DNA of 64,000 bases from Gemmatimonadota bacterium (GTDB lineage: Bacteria > Gemmatimonadota > Gemmatimonadetes > Gemmatimonadales > Gemmatimonadaceae). The stretch lies in the NCBI GenBank assembly GCA_031127075.1, contig JARIFA010000002.1, positions 20,088 through 84,087 of the forward strand, read 5' to 3'. Shown here piece by piece: positions 20,400 to 29,090 of the stretch. Position numbers and translations under genes: made by a program. The notes beneath the pieces were generated by a model. It had not been told where the DNA came from. It searched no databases and saw only the letters and a program-made list of their open reading frames with translations. The number at the start of each line of letters is the position of its first letter. Position 1 is the first letter of the stretch.

Positions 20400-21455
20400 G
20401 TGCCGATCCTCCCGCTCCACGGACACGAGACCCTCCGCGCGCGCCTCGCCGACCTCGCGGGCGCGGGGACCCTCCCATCCACGATCCTGCTGCAGGGCCC
20501 GGCGGGCATTGGGAAGCAGCGGTTCGCCCTCTGGCTCGGCCAACTGCTCCTCTGTGAGGCCGCATCGCGTCCCTGCGGCACCTGCCAGCACTGCCGGCTC
20601 GCCCTCGACCTGCAGCATCCGGATCTGCGGTGGTTCTTCCCGCACGAGAAAATCAAAGGGGATGAGCCGTCGACGGAGGAGGTCGACGAGCGCTACCTCG
20701 GCGACGTCGCCGAGCGGCGCGAGGCCGCAGGGCTCTACACGCGCCCGGACGGCTCGATGGCGATCTACAAGTACACCGCGAAGCTCCTGACCGGGCTCGC
20801 CGCGAAATCGCCAGCACTCGCCAAGCGAAAGGTCTTCGTCATCGGCGACGCCGAACGGATGGCGCCGCAGGCCGCGAACCAGGAGATGTCGAACGCGGTG
20901 CTGAAGCTCCTCGAGGAGCCCGCGGCGAACACGACCTTCATCCTGACGTCGAGTGAACCAGGGGCCCTGCTCCCGACGATCCGCTCCCGCACCGTTTCCT
21001 TCCGTCTCTCGCCCGTGCCGGACGGGGCGATGCGCCCGCTGCTCGCAGAGCCCGCGGTCGCGGCCGCCGTGCCGAATGAACCGCCCGAGACGTTGCTCGC
21101 GATGGCGGGCGGCGCACTCGGGGCACTCATCGGGGGCGAGGGGCGTCGCGACGCGGTCGCGCGCGCACGACTGCTCCTCGCGGCCGCCGATGGGGGGCGC
21201 GAGTCGATGCTGAAGGCCGCCTTCGGTGCGGGATCGGCCAAGGCGCGCGGCGCCTTCCGCGAGACACTCGAGGCCCTCCTGGTGCTCCTGCGCGAACGCG
21301 CGCGGGCCGCAACCACCTCCGGGGACGCCACCACTGCGATGCGCGCCCTCCGCGCCATCCCCGCGGTCGAGGAGGCGAAGATGGCGACCGAGGTGAACGC
21401 CATCCCGCAGCTCCTGGCGCTCGACGTGATGCGGGCCGTCGCCGGTGATCGCTGA
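20400..21455 (+). CDS. holB: DNA polymerase III subunit delta' (clamp loader)
   Basis: A subunit of the clamp-loader complex that places the beta clamp on DNA. The 351 residues have the AAA+ layout: LLQGPAGIGKQRFA near residue 30 (P-loop), the zinc-binding cysteines of CEAASRPCGTCQHC, and KVFVIGDAERMAPQAANQ (the Walker B region). Sensor-1 is in LLEEPAANTTFILTS and the IRSRT motif follows. The GTG start is set by the TATCTT box six bases upstream. A three-unit heptamer repeat separates it from moaC. The insertion DEPSTEEVDERYLGDVAERREAAGLY after HPDL seems lineage-specific. Confidence 0.9.
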   Translation: MPILPLHGHETLRARLADLAGAGTLPSTILLQGPAGIGKQRFALWLGQLLLCEAASRPCGTCQHCRLALDLQHPDLRWFFPHEKIKGDEPSTEEVDERYLGDVAERREAAGLYTRPDGSMAIYKYTAKLLTGLAAKSPALAKRKVFVIGDAERMAPQAANQEMSNAVLKLLEEPAANTTFILTSSEPGALLPTIRSRTVSFRLSPVPDGAMRPLLAEPAVAAAVPNEPPETLLAMAGGALGALIGGEGRRDAVARARLLLAAADGGRESMLKAAFGAGSAKARGAFRETLEALLVLLRERARAATTSGDATTAMRALRAIPAVEEAKMATEVNAIPQLLALDVMRAVAGDR

Positions 21456-21456
21456 G

Positions 21457-21477
21457 TCCTGACCTCTGACCCCTGCC
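21457..21477. repeat. Heptamer tandem repeat between holB and moaC (3 units)
   Basis: Units tcctgac, ctctgac and ccctgcc lie immediately after the holB stop and end three bases before the moaC ATG. They belong to the same CCCTGAC/ACCTGAC family as the arrays at 32412 and 34096. Confidence 0.6.
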
Positions 21478-21480
21478 TCG

Positions 21481-21960
21481 ATGTCCCTCTCTCATCTCGC
21501 CGTGGACGGTTCGGCCGCGATGGTCGACGTCTCCACCAAGCCGACCACTATCCGCCGCGCCATCGCGGAGGGACGGATCCGGATGCGGCCCGACGCGTTC
21601 ATCGCCGTCCGTGACGCCCAGATCGCCAAAGGCGATGTGCTTGGCGTCGCGCGCGTGGCCGGGGTGATGGCGGCCAAGCGCACCGCCGACCTCATCCCAC
21701 TCTGCCACCCGATCGCGCTGCACGATGTGCAGGTGCGCTTCACCCTCGACGAGGCCTCGCACACCATCCGCTGCGAAGGCGAGGCCGCCACGGCCGGCCC
21801 GACGGGTGTCGAGATGGAGGCACTGACCGCGGTCAGCGTCGCGCTGCTCACCGTGTACGACATGGCCAAGAGCGCGGACAAGGGGATGCGGATCGAGGGC
21901 ATCCGACTCCTCGAAAAGTCGGGAGGCCGCTCCGGCACCTGGCGCGCCGACGGGCCGTGA
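21481..21960 (+). CDS. moaC: Cyclic pyranopterin monophosphate synthase
   Basis: Second step of molybdenum cofactor synthesis: converts the MoaA product to cyclic pyranopterin monophosphate. The 159 residues carry the family signatures [36 protein letters not shown], and [25 protein letters not shown], which contains the catalytic Lys and Asp. No other Mo-cofactor gene is in the window. It follows holB by 25 bp across the heptamer repeat and ends overlapping the start of the beta-lactamase-fold gene (GTGA). Confidence 0.96.
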   Translation: MSLSHLAVDGSAAMVDVSTKPTTIRRAIAEGRIRMRPDAFIAVRDAQIAKGDVLGVARVAGVMAAKRTADLIPLCHPIALHDVQVRFTLDEASHTIRCEGEAATAGPTGVEMEALTAVSVALLTVYDMAKSADKGMRIEGIRLLEKSGGRSGTWRADGP

Positions 21961-22955
21961 TCACAATCCGACGCTCAATGGGTGACGGCGTCGCATCGCC
22001 GATGCGCCCACCGCGACGCGTGGGAACCGCCGTCCCTCGATTCCTGCGTCCAGGCGTCGCGGCGGCCGCGCTCCTCGGCGGCAGCATCGCCTGCGCGCCC
22101 GCGCCCGTCGCGCCGTCCCCTGAGCCGACGCCCACACTCGAGACTCGGTTCGCCCAGCGCATCGCTCAGGAACCGGGCGCCGAAGCCGCGATCTGGGTCG
22201 AGGACCTCGGCACCGGGGCGACGTTTCGACTCGCCGATACGGTGCCGTACCACCCGGCCAGCACGATGAAGCTCCCGGTGATGGTCACGCTCGTCCGCGC
22301 AGCCGAGTCCGGCGCGTTCGCCCTTGACGACCGGATCCTCCTGCAGAATGTGTTTCGCTCGATCGTCGACGGGTCCCCCTACTCGCTCGTCCGGGAGGAG
22401 GACTCCGACCCCGCGCTCTACGATCGGGTCGGCGCGCCCATCAGCCTCCGCGAGCTCAACCACCGCATGATCGTGCGGTCGAGCAACCTCGCCACCAACG
22501 CGCTGATCGAGGCGCTCGGTGCCGATGCCATCACGCGCGTCGCCACCTCCCTCGGCGCGGACGGCGTGATCGTCCGACGCGGCGTGGAGGACGGGAAGGC
22601 CTTTGCCGCCGGCCGCAACAACGGCGCCACGGCGCGCGGCCTTGGCCGACTCCTCGCGGCCGTCGAGCGCGGCGATGCCGCCTCCGCGGCGGGCACGGCC
22701 CTGATGCGCGCCACGCTACTCGCACAAGAGTTCAATGACGAGATCCCGGCCGGCGTGCCCGCGGGCACGCCCGTCGCACACAAGACGGGATGGATCACCG
22801 GGCAGACGCACGACGCGGCGATCGTCTACCCGCCGGGCCGCGCTCCGTTCGTGCTCGTCGTCCTCACCCGAGGCATCGCCGATCGCGCCACGGCGCAGCG
22901 GCTCATCGCCGACCTCGCGGCCCTCACCTGGTCGCAGCTCGTCGCGGGACGCTGA
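21957..22955 (+). CDS. Class A beta-lactamase-fold serine hydrolase, lipoprotein
   Basis: A 332-residue protein with the three serine beta-lactamase/DD-peptidase motifs: S102-T-M-K105, S175-S-N177 and K276-T-G278. An N-terminal membrane signal ends in LLGGSIAC, a lipobox-like site, so it is probably anchored in an envelope membrane. Class A enzymes need a Glu near position 166 in an omega loop; I cannot place it with confidence, so hydrolysis of beta-lactams should not be assumed. The GTG start overlaps the moaC stop. A later ATG (21978 or 22002) could be used. Its 3' end lies six bases from the convergent histidine kinase. Confidence 0.85.
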   Translation: MITIRRSMGDGVASPMRPPRRVGTAVPRFLRPGVAAAALLGGSIACAPAPVAPSPEPTPTLETRFAQRIAQEPGAEAAIWVEDLGTGATFRLADTVPYHPASTMKLPVMVTLVRAAESGAFALDDRILLQNVFRSIVDGSPYSLVREEDSDPALYDRVGAPISLRELNHRMIVRSSNLATNALIEALGADAITRVATSLGADGVIVRRGVEDGKAFAAGRNNGATARGLGRLLAAVERGDAASAAGTALMRATLLAQEFNDEIPAGVPAGTPVAHKTGWITGQTHDAAIVYPPGRAPFVLVVLTRGIADRATAQRLIADLAALTWSQLVAGR

Positions 22956-22961
22956 GGCGAC

Positions 22962-24683
22962 TCAGTCCACGATGCGCAGCGTGAAGCGGAAGGTGCTCCC
23001 CGCTCCCTCGACCGACTCAGCCCAGAGCTTGCCGCCGAGCGCCTCGACGATGCCGCGTGCGATGGCGAGCCCGAGCCCGGTCCCACCCTTCGGCGCGTTG
23101 CCCCGCACCGTCCAGTACCGCTCGAAGATCAGCGGCAACGAGGCGGCGGGGATGCCGTGCCCCGTGTCCGACACCGCGACCTCCACGTCGTAGTCGAGGA
23201 TCCGCGCCGATAGCGTGATCAGCCCGCCACTCGGGGTGTACTTCACCGCATTGGAAAGCAGATTCGAGAGCACCTGCACCAGCCGCTCGTCATCGCCCCA
23301 CACCTGCGGCACGGGTGGCAACTCCCCCAAGCGGAGCGTGATCCCCTTCAGCTCCGCCTCCGGCGTGAACAGCCCAACGGCGCGATCGAGGAGCGGGACG
23401 ATGGCCACGGGGCGCTCCTCGACCGAGAGGTGCCCCGTCTCGATGTTGGCGACGTCGAGGAGGTCGCGGATCATCCGCTGCGCCAGGTCCTGACTCGCCA
23501 CGATGTTGGTGAGCAGCGCCCGACGCTCCGGGTCGTCCACGGGAATCGACGGAAGCAACGCCCGCGCGCTCATCCCGATCGCCGAGATGGGGTTCCGCAG
23601 ATCGTGCGAGACGACACCAAGGGCGTGGTCGCGGGCCACCGTGGCCTGACGCGCAGCGGTGAAGAGCCGCGCGTTGTCGATGGCGAAGGCCGCCCGCACC
23701 GAGAGCTCCGTTGCGGTCGAGCGCTCGCCGCCAGTGAACGGCGGCCGGCCCGCCTCGCGGTACAGCGTCAGCACGCCGAGCACGTGCTCGCGGGCGATGA
23801 GCGGGAGAAACAAGATCTCCTGCATCGCGAGCGCCTGCAGGCGCGCCAACTCGGCGTCATCGACGGCGTGGGCCTCGAGCCAGTCGTCGCTCACGACGGG
23901 CACGTGCTCCTCGCGCTCCCGCCGGATCACATCGACCACGGGCCAGGGGGCGTCGAGGTCGAGCAACCCCTTTGCGACCGCCGAGAGCGCCGCATCGCGT
24001 CGAGCGTCCCCCGAACGCGCCGCCAGCCGACGCACCTTCCCCGACGGCGTCAGGAGATCGAGCAACGCCCCGTCGGCGAGCCACGGGATCGGCAACTGGA
24101 CGACCGAGCGTTCCGTCGGGTCGATGTCCAGCGTCTCACCGAGCACCGCGACCGCCCCGGCGAACCGCTGCTCCGACTGTTCATCGGACTTTCGTCCGCT
24201 GATGTCGCGGAGGAGGACGGTGAAGACCATCGACCCATCCGGCATCGCCAGCTTCGAGATTGAGGCCTCCGCGGGAAACTCCGCCCCATCGCGCCTGCGG
24301 CCGAAGATCTCGCGACGGTCGGCCATCTGGCGCGCGGGCTCCGGCGCCCCGGCGAAGCCGCGGACCATCCCGGCGTGACTGCCACGGAACCGCTCGGGGA
24401 GGAGCATCGCCAGCGGCTGCCCCACCGCCTCCGCCGCCGGGTAGCCGAAAATCCGCTCGGCGCCGTGGTTGAAGTGCAGGATCCGCTGCGCCGCGTCGAT
24501 CGTGATGATGGCGTCCATCGCGATCTCGAGGATGCCCGAGAACTTCGCCTCGGAGGCGCGCAACTCCGCCGCGGTGCGCGACTCGGCGGCGAGGTCATCG
24601 CGCATCCGGACATACGCGAACCAGACCACGACGGCCGCGAGCAGAACGAGGAGCGCGAGAAGCCCCGCAGGTGGCGACGGCAT
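22962..24683 (-). CDS. Membrane-anchored PAS-GAF sensor histidine kinase
   Basis: A 573-residue kinase: one N-terminal transmembrane segment (about 7-24), a PAS domain (about 42-165, AMDAIITIDAAQRILHFNHGAERIFGY), a GAF-like domain (about 175-345), then HisKA with phosphoacceptor H360 in VVSHDLRNPISAIG and a HATPase domain with N box LSNLLSNAVKYTPSG and G boxes DTGHGIP and GGTGLGLAIARG. The NarL-type regulator lies 40 bp upstream on the same strand and is the likely partner. A TAGCTT box six bases before its ATG suggests an additional leaderless promoter. The input signal is unknown. Confidence 0.93.
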   Translation of the reverse strand: MPSPPAGLLALLVLLAAVVVWFAYVRMRDDLAAESRTAAELRASEAKFSGILEIAMDAIITIDAAQRILHFNHGAERIFGYPAAEAVGQPLAMLLPERFRGSHAGMVRGFAGAPEPARQMADRREIFGRRRDGAEFPAEASISKLAMPDGSMVFTVLLRDISGRKSDEQSEQRFAGAVAVLGETLDIDPTERSVVQLPIPWLADGALLDLLTPSGKVRRLAARSGDARRDAALSAVAKGLLDLDAPWPVVDVIRREREEHVPVVSDDWLEAHAVDDAELARLQALAMQEILFLPLIAREHVLGVLTLYREAGRPPFTGGERSTATELSVRAAFAIDNARLFTAARQATVARDHALGVVSHDLRNPISAIGMSARALLPSIPVDDPERRALLTNIVASQDLAQRMIRDLLDVANIETGHLSVEERPVAIVPLLDRAVGLFTPEAELKGITLRLGELPPVPQVWGDDERLVQVLSNLLSNAVKYTPSGGLITLSARILDYDVEVAVSDTGHGIPAASLPLIFERYWTVRGNAPKGGTGLGLAIARGIVEALGGKLWAESVEGAGSTFRFTLRIVD

Positions 24684-24689
24684 CAGGGG

Positions 24690-24695
24690 AAGCTA
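24690..24695 (-). promoter_or_regulatory. -10 element of a predicted leaderless histidine kinase transcript
   Basis: On the minus strand TAGCTT is followed by cccctg and the kinase ATG. It lies in the 40-bp gap after the response regulator gene, so the kinase may be expressed separately from the regulator. Confidence 0.5.
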
Positions 24696-24723
24696 CGCGG
24701 CCGTCTCAGACCCGGGCAGACGG

Positions 24724-25389
24724 TCAGGCTTGCAGCAGCCCGAGCCGGAGCGCGAACTGGACATACTCGTGCCGATGCGAGAGGCCGAGCTTGTCCTGAA
24801 TCCGCTGCTTGTACGTGTCGACCGTCTTCGGCGAGATGAAGAGCTGCGAGCCGATCTCGGGCGCCGAGTACCCGTGGGCGGTCAGCCGGAGCACGTCACG
24901 CTCGCGCTCAGTGAGGCGCTCGTAGCGCGATCGCTCCTCCTGCATCGGGTCCTTCCGCTGGTAGCCCTTGGCAAGGATACGAGCTGCCTGCGCCCGGACG
25001 AAGATGTCGCCGCGCGCCACCGCCCGGATCGCGTCGAGCAGTTCGGCGTCCGCCGCGGTCTTCGGGAGGAACCCTGAGGCCCCGGCCTCGAGCATCGGCA
25101 CCAGGTACTCCTCCTCCGGATGCATCGTCAGGATGAGTACTCGCGTCGGGATCCCCTTTTCGATGAGCAGCTTGGTCGCCTGCCCTCCATCCACCTCACC
25201 GATGGAGAGATCCATCACCACCACCGTCGGCTTCAGGCGCTCGGCCATCGCGACCGCCTCGGGACCGGAGGAGGCCTCGCCCACGACGAGCATGTCACGG
25301 GCATTGGCGATCACGGCCTTGAGGCCAGCACGGACCACGGCATGGTCGTCGGCAAGGAGGACGCGGATGAGTTCGTCGCTAAGGGTCAT
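24724..25389 (-). CDS. NarL/FixJ-family response regulator
   Basis: A 221-residue two-component regulator. The receiver domain (about 1-125) has the acidic pair in LLADDHAVVR, phosphoacceptor D60 in VVVMDLSIGEVDG, and the conserved Lys in FLPKTAADAE. A LuxR-type HTH (about 155-215) has LTERERDVLRLTAHGYSAPEIG and KTVDTYKQRIQDKL. The partner histidine kinase follows on the same strand. A run of 11 cytosines lies about 115 bp upstream in the putative promoter region. Target genes unknown. Confidence 0.94.
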   Translation of the reverse strand: MTLSDELIRVLLADDHAVVRAGLKAVIANARDMLVVGEASSGPEAVAMAERLKPTVVVMDLSIGEVDGGQATKLLIEKGIPTRVLILTMHPEEEYLVPMLEAGASGFLPKTAADAELLDAIRAVARGDIFVRAQAARILAKGYQRKDPMQEERSRYERLTERERDVLRLTAHGYSAPEIGSQLFISPKTVDTYKQRIQDKLGLSHRHEYVQFALRLGLLQA

Positions 25390-25502
25390 GTCGGGGGGCG
25401 CGGAGGGTGGATTCGGCTCTCGCGAAGAAGGTGGTCTCCCTACAGAGGGGGGCCCAGACGGGAGGGACCTGAAATCCTTCAGGGAATCCCCGACTCGTCC
25501 AG

Positions 25503-25513
25503 CCCCCCCCCCC
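25503..25513. repeat. Homopolymer of 11 cytosines
   Basis: An uninterrupted C11 tract in the 144-bp gap between the response regulator start and the stop of the chimeric gene. Such tracts are slippage-prone; position upstream of a regulator makes expression variation conceivable. Confidence 0.7.
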
Positions 25514-25533
25514 GGCCCCGACGCATCATGCCC

Positions 25534-27435
25534 TTACGGGTGGTGGTGGTGCTCCCCGTCGCGCGGGTTCCCGTCCCGGTCATACCGCATCACCATCCCG
25601 CGGGCCATGCCCGAGACCGGGAGCGCCGGCAGGAACCCGACGGCGGGGCCGCCCTGATTCTCGACGCCCATATCGAGGGACATCTTCCGCCACCCCGCGA
25701 CCGTCATCACCTCGGTCGTGTCGTCACGGAACGCGTACGCGGCCTTGAGGATCAGCGCCCGCTTCTCGGCGCGCGGCACGGCGTCGTTCGCGAGGATGTC
25801 CGAGATGACGTCGTGCATCGAATGGAGGTTGTCGAAGATGATCGCGATCTCCGGCCAGCGCGTCGCGAAGGTCGGGGCGATCGCCGCCGTCATCGGCATC
25901 ATCGGTGGATAGCCATCGGGCGCGCCGGGGATCATCTGCCGGAAGCGGGCGACCGTGGCCATCACCCCCGCCTGCCGCTCCGCCGACGTGCGCCCCACGA
26001 CGAGCGGCTCGTAGAGTCCCACCTGCAGCCAGTGATACGCCCAGATGAGCCCGTTGAACTTCGGATAGGCCTGCCGGAACGCGAGCGAGTAGGGCTGCTC
26101 CTGCATCAGCGACATGTTCTTCGGCACGAGGCTGAAGGCGAGGTCCGGACGGGAGCGATAATACGTGAGGAGGCGACGCATCTCGGCGTCTTTCGCCGCG
26201 TCGTCGAGCCGCTCGTCCGCGAGGATATCGTAGACCTGCCGGTGCAGGAGATGCGCCCACTCGAACATCATCTTCGCCTCGGGGGCGAGGCGAGCGTAGC
26301 GCGGCTCGATGGCGTCCTCCACGAGCGGGAGCCGGGGCGGGGCGTCGAGCACCTGCGTGGTCAACCGGTCGTAGATCGCGCCCTCGAGCCGACGCTGCGC
26401 CTCGGACGGCTGCGACCAGAGCAGCTCGTAGAGGATGGCGTGGCCGTAATCGAAGGCGTTGAAGAGCCGATCCGCCGCGGGATACCGGCGACGGAACGTG
26501 AAGTTGTGCGGCGCCTGTAGGTAGAACTGCTCGTATGTCGTGATCCACGGGGAGGCCGCGGCACGGGCGGCGGCCTCTGGCGTGACACTCGACGCGGCGG
26601 ACGCACCGGACGCGAGCGCCGCGTTCGGCGTCGGGGCCCGCCATCCACGCGCGAACGCGTAGGCGCCACCGAGGGTCAGCCCCCAGTTCGGACCCCCCGA
26701 AGCGAGTTGCCGCCGCAGCCCCGCATCGACCGCGAGCCGCGGCGAGAGCTGGTGGCGGACACCAATCCCCGCCTCCCACTGCGTCGGTGCACCCATCGTC
26801 ATCGGCGCGCGTGCCACCACCTCGGCCCCCGCGAGCAACGAGCGGAAGAAGAAGGTGTGGTCCACGGCGAGCCCAGCCTCCCACCGCACCGCATCATCGG
26901 CCCCGGGATCCGTCGCCGCGAGCGCTTCGCCGAGGGTGTACGCGCCGTTCAGGTGCACCCGCCCCCAACCGAGGGTCCGTGTCGCCAGCGCGCGCACCGT
27001 GCCCAACGACCTCGTCGGCGCGAGCGCGCCGGTACCGAGGTGCACCCCGGCCCCGAGCGCGAAGGCTGGGAGCGACCGGGACTCGATGTTCAGTTGGTGG
27101 AGTGCTTCGACCTCGATCCCCGCGAGCCCCGTGGACGGGCCGGGTTGCGAGAGATCATCGCGCGATTCGAAGGGGAACCCGATCTCCAGCTGCGTCCGCG
27201 GCAGGAATCCCCAGGCGATCGAGGGGGCCACCCCGACGGTGGACACCCCACGGCCCGCGCGTGACGCGGTGAGCGGGACGGCTTGCAGTTCGATGGCACG
27301 TCGCTCGATGACGACGGCATCCTCGGTGCGGAGCGGCCGCCCCCGATCGGTGTTGTAGAAGTCGGTCTGCGCGCCGATGGGGAGGGCGGACCAGAGGAAC
27401 AAGAGCGCCCCGAGGGCGCGACGGAGGGCAGGCAT
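25534..27435 (-). CDS. Outer-membrane barrel fused to an uncharacterised His-rich helical domain
   Basis: A 633-residue protein. Residues about 1-22 are a signal peptide (ending PIGAQ). Residues about 23-285 read as a transporter-type beta barrel of the phenol meta-pathway (MetA) kind: repeated amphipathic strands such as PSIAWGFLPRTQLEIGFPF. After an Ala/Ser linker, residues about 305-600 are helical with paired His/acidic residues in each helix: FDYGHAILYE (~325), EWAHLLHRQVYDIL (~392), AYHWLQVGLYE (~463) and FDNLHSMHDVISDIL (~535). The C-terminus is GEHHHHP. The second domain is not a family I recognise; metal binding is inferred from residue spacing. The His-rich exported protein lies 105 bp upstream on the same strand. 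Confidence 0.75.
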   Translation of the reverse strand: MPALRRALGALLFLWSALPIGAQTDFYNTDRGRPLRTEDAVVIERRAIELQAVPLTASRAGRGVSTVGVAPSIAWGFLPRTQLEIGFPFESRDDLSQPGPSTGLAGIEVEALHQLNIESRSLPAFALGAGVHLGTGALAPTRSLGTVRALATRTLGWGRVHLNGAYTLGEALAATDPGADDAVRWEAGLAVDHTFFFRSLLAGAEVVARAPMTMGAPTQWEAGIGVRHQLSPRLAVDAGLRRQLASGGPNWGLTLGGAYAFARGWRAPTPNAALASGASAASSVTPEAAARAAASPWITTYEQFYLQAPHNFTFRRRYPAADRLFNAFDYGHAILYELLWSQPSEAQRRLEGAIYDRLTTQVLDAPPRLPLVEDAIEPRYARLAPEAKMMFEWAHLLHRQVYDILADERLDDAAKDAEMRRLLTYYRSRPDLAFSLVPKNMSLMQEQPYSLAFRQAYPKFNGLIWAYHWLQVGLYEPLVVGRTSAERQAGVMATVARFRQMIPGAPDGYPPMMPMTAAIAPTFATRWPEIAIIFDNLHSMHDVISDILANDAVPRAEKRALILKAAYAFRDDTTEVMTVAGWRKMSLDMGVENQGGPAVGFLPALPVSGMARGMVMRYDRDGNPRDGEHHHHP

Positions 27436-27540
27436 GGGATCGTCCGGGAGATGGCACCGGCGCGGCGGCTCAGGCGAGCCGTCGGCGGGCGGTGGCACGA
27501 ATCGAAGGGGCAGGCCGCGGATCGACGCGGCCGCGGACGA

Positions 27541-28023
27541 TTAGGCGCGCGGAGGGGGCGGTTCGACCCCGACCACCGGCGCGGCCGGGGCATCCGCGAT
27601 CACCAACCGCGGAGCGGTCGCGTCCGCACCGATGGGCGCACGCGTGACCAGCACCGTCGGCAGGGCGACGACGGCGCAGGAGGCGAGGTCATCGCAGGGC
27701 ACCGGTGCCGGCGCCCCCGGCGAGGAGCGCTCCGCTCCCCCGTCGACCAGCATCGCGTGGCCGTGGTGCGCATTGTGCGCATCGAGCGGCGCAGGCTCAC
27801 GCGGCACGAGGGGCTCGCCGTGCGCTGCGTGGCTGCCGTGACGCACAGGCCCGACACCGGTGGTGCCCGTGGTGCCCGTGGTGCCGGTTGCGACGGTCGC
27901 ACCATCGCGCACCGCTCCGTCGGCACCCGACATCTCGCACGCGACCATCCCCCGCAGCGGCGCGACGAACAGCGCGACCGCGGCCAGCAGGGTGCCCGCA
28001 CGATGGAGGAGACGTCGACGCAT
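27541..28023 (-). CDS. His-rich exported protein directly after tRNA-Lys
   Basis: A 160-residue protein with an N-terminal signal/membrane segment (about 7-27), a Gly/Thr repeat (TGTTGTTG), a His cluster (H62, H65, H68, H83, H86, H87, H89), Cys at 29, 110 and 116, and a Pro-rich end. The C-DDLAS-C-AVV segment parallels C-PPQHAEGD-C-LVV of the protein at 4481-4864. Metal binding in the periplasm is inferred. The ATG lies two bases after the 3' end of tRNA-Lys on the same strand, so it is probably translated from a tRNA-processed transcript without a leader. The barrel/helical chimera follows downstream. Confidence 0.65.
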   Translation of the reverse strand: MRRRLLHRAGTLLAAVALFVAPLRGMVACEMSGADGAVRDGATVATGTTGTTGTTGVGPVRHGSHAAHGEPLVPREPAPLDAHNAHHGHAMLVDGGAERSSPGAPAPVPCDDLASCAVVALPTVLVTRAPIGADATAPRLVIADAPAAPVVGVEPPPPRA

Positions 28024-28025
28024 GA

Positions 28026-28098
28026 TGACCCGGGTGGGGCTCGAACCCACGACCTACGGCTTAAAAGGCCGCTGCTCTACCGGCTGAGCTACCGGGTC
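28026..28098 (-). tRNA. tRNA-Lys (anticodon TTT)
   Basis: A 73-nt cloverleaf on the minus strand: acceptor gacccgg/ccgggtc, D-arm gctc/gagc, anticodon loop ctTTTaa, T-arm gtggg ttcgagc cccac, discriminator A; CCA is not encoded. The next gene starts two bases downstream. Confidence 0.96.
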
Positions 28099-28129
28099 GG
28101 ACCGGCGCCCCCCGCAGGGGACCGGTAGC

Positions 28130-28147
28130 AATCTAGCAGGGTATATT
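28130..28147. promoter_or_regulatory. Divergent candidate -10 elements for tRNA-Lys and arsM
   Basis: TAGATT on the minus strand (28130-28135) lies about 32 bases before tRNA-Lys. TATATT on the plus strand (28142-28147) lies 66 bases before the arsM ATG. Both have the TANNNT form seen elsewhere in the window. No ArsR operator was recognised by eye. Confidence 0.4.
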
Positions 28148-28213
28148 CTCCGGAGCCGCCGCACCCGCCGCCTGACCGGCCGGTGCGGAGCGCCGCCCCG
28201 CACCGGAGCCACC

Positions 28214-29083
28214 ATGCCCGAGACCACGCCCACCGATCTGACCGAGATCGTCCGCGAGAAGTATGGCGAGGCTGCCCGCCGCGTCCTCGCCGTCGCCGAC
28301 GCTCCCGCCACCGACGCCGCCGGCTGCTGCGGCCCCGTCAACGCCTGCTGTGGCGGTGCCGCCTTCAATGGCACCGTCGACCCGATCACGTCGAACCTCT
28401 ACGTGAACGGCGAGACCGACGAGCTCCCATCGGCCGCCGTGCTCGCCTCCCTTGGCTGCGGCAACCCGACCGCCCTCGCCCAGCTGCACCCGGGCGACGT
28501 GGTCCTCGACCTCGGATCCGGCGGGGGCATCGATGTCATCCTCTCCGCCCGCCGCGTCGGGCCCACCGGGAAGGCCTACGGCCTCGATATGACCGACGAC
28601 ATGCTCGCGCTCGCGCGGAAGAACGCCGTCGAGGCCGGCATCACGAACGTCGAATTCATCAAGGGCCACATCGAGGCGATTCCGCTCCCCGATGCCTCCG
28701 TGGACGTCATCATCTCCAACTGCGTCATCAATCTCTCCGCCGACAAGTCGCGCGTCCTTGCCGAAGCGTTCCGGGTGCTCAAGCCGGGCGGCCGCTTCGC
28801 CGTCAGCGACGTGGTCGTCCGCGGCGAGGTGCCGGCCGCGGTCCGGCGTAGCATGGAGCTCTGGATCGGATGCGTCGCCGGCGCGCTCGAGGAGTCGGAG
28901 TTCCGACGGCTGCTGAGCGGGGTTGGCTTCACCGACGTCGAGATTGAACCCACACGGATGTATCGGAGCGAGGACGCCCGCATCTTCCTCGGCGAGTCGG
29001 GGGTCGACGTGGATGCGAACCTCGCGGAAATCGACGGGAAGTTCATGGCCGCCTTCGTCCGCGGGACGAAGCCCGCCGCGTGA
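28214..29083 (+). CDS. arsM: Arsenite S-adenosylmethionine methyltransferase
   Basis: Methylates arsenite to mono-, di- and trimethylated species using SAM. The 289 residues include a Cys-rich N-terminus (CCG...CCGG, about 38-47) and SAM motif [17 protein letters not shown] near residue 98. The three arsenic-binding cysteines of the family are present: C82 in SLGCGNP, C170 in [10 protein letters not shown] and C220 in WIGCVAGAL. The arsenate reductase gene follows after seven bases, and a convergent ArsB/NhaD-type permease lies beyond. Together they form an arsenic resistance island: reduction, methylation and possibly efflux. Confidence 0.95.
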   Translation: MPETTPTDLTEIVREKYGEAARRVLAVADAPATDAAGCCGPVNACCGGAAFNGTVDPITSNLYVNGETDELPSAAVLASLGCGNPTALAQLHPGDVVLDLGSGGGIDVILSARRVGPTGKAYGLDMTDDMLALARKNAVEAGITNVEFIKGHIEAIPLPDASVDVIISNCVINLSADKSRVLAEAFRVLKPGGRFAVSDVVVRGEVPAAVRRSMELWIGCVAGALEESEFRRLLSGVGFTDVEIEPTRMYRSEDARIFLGESGVDVDANLAEIDGKFMAAFVRGTKPAA

Positions 29084-29090
29084 ACCCGCG

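Noticed and set aside
21957..22955. Antibiotic resistance beta-lactamase
   Set aside because: The three serine motifs are present, but the class A Glu could not be located, and the gene lies among housekeeping genes; a general serine hydrolase call is safer.
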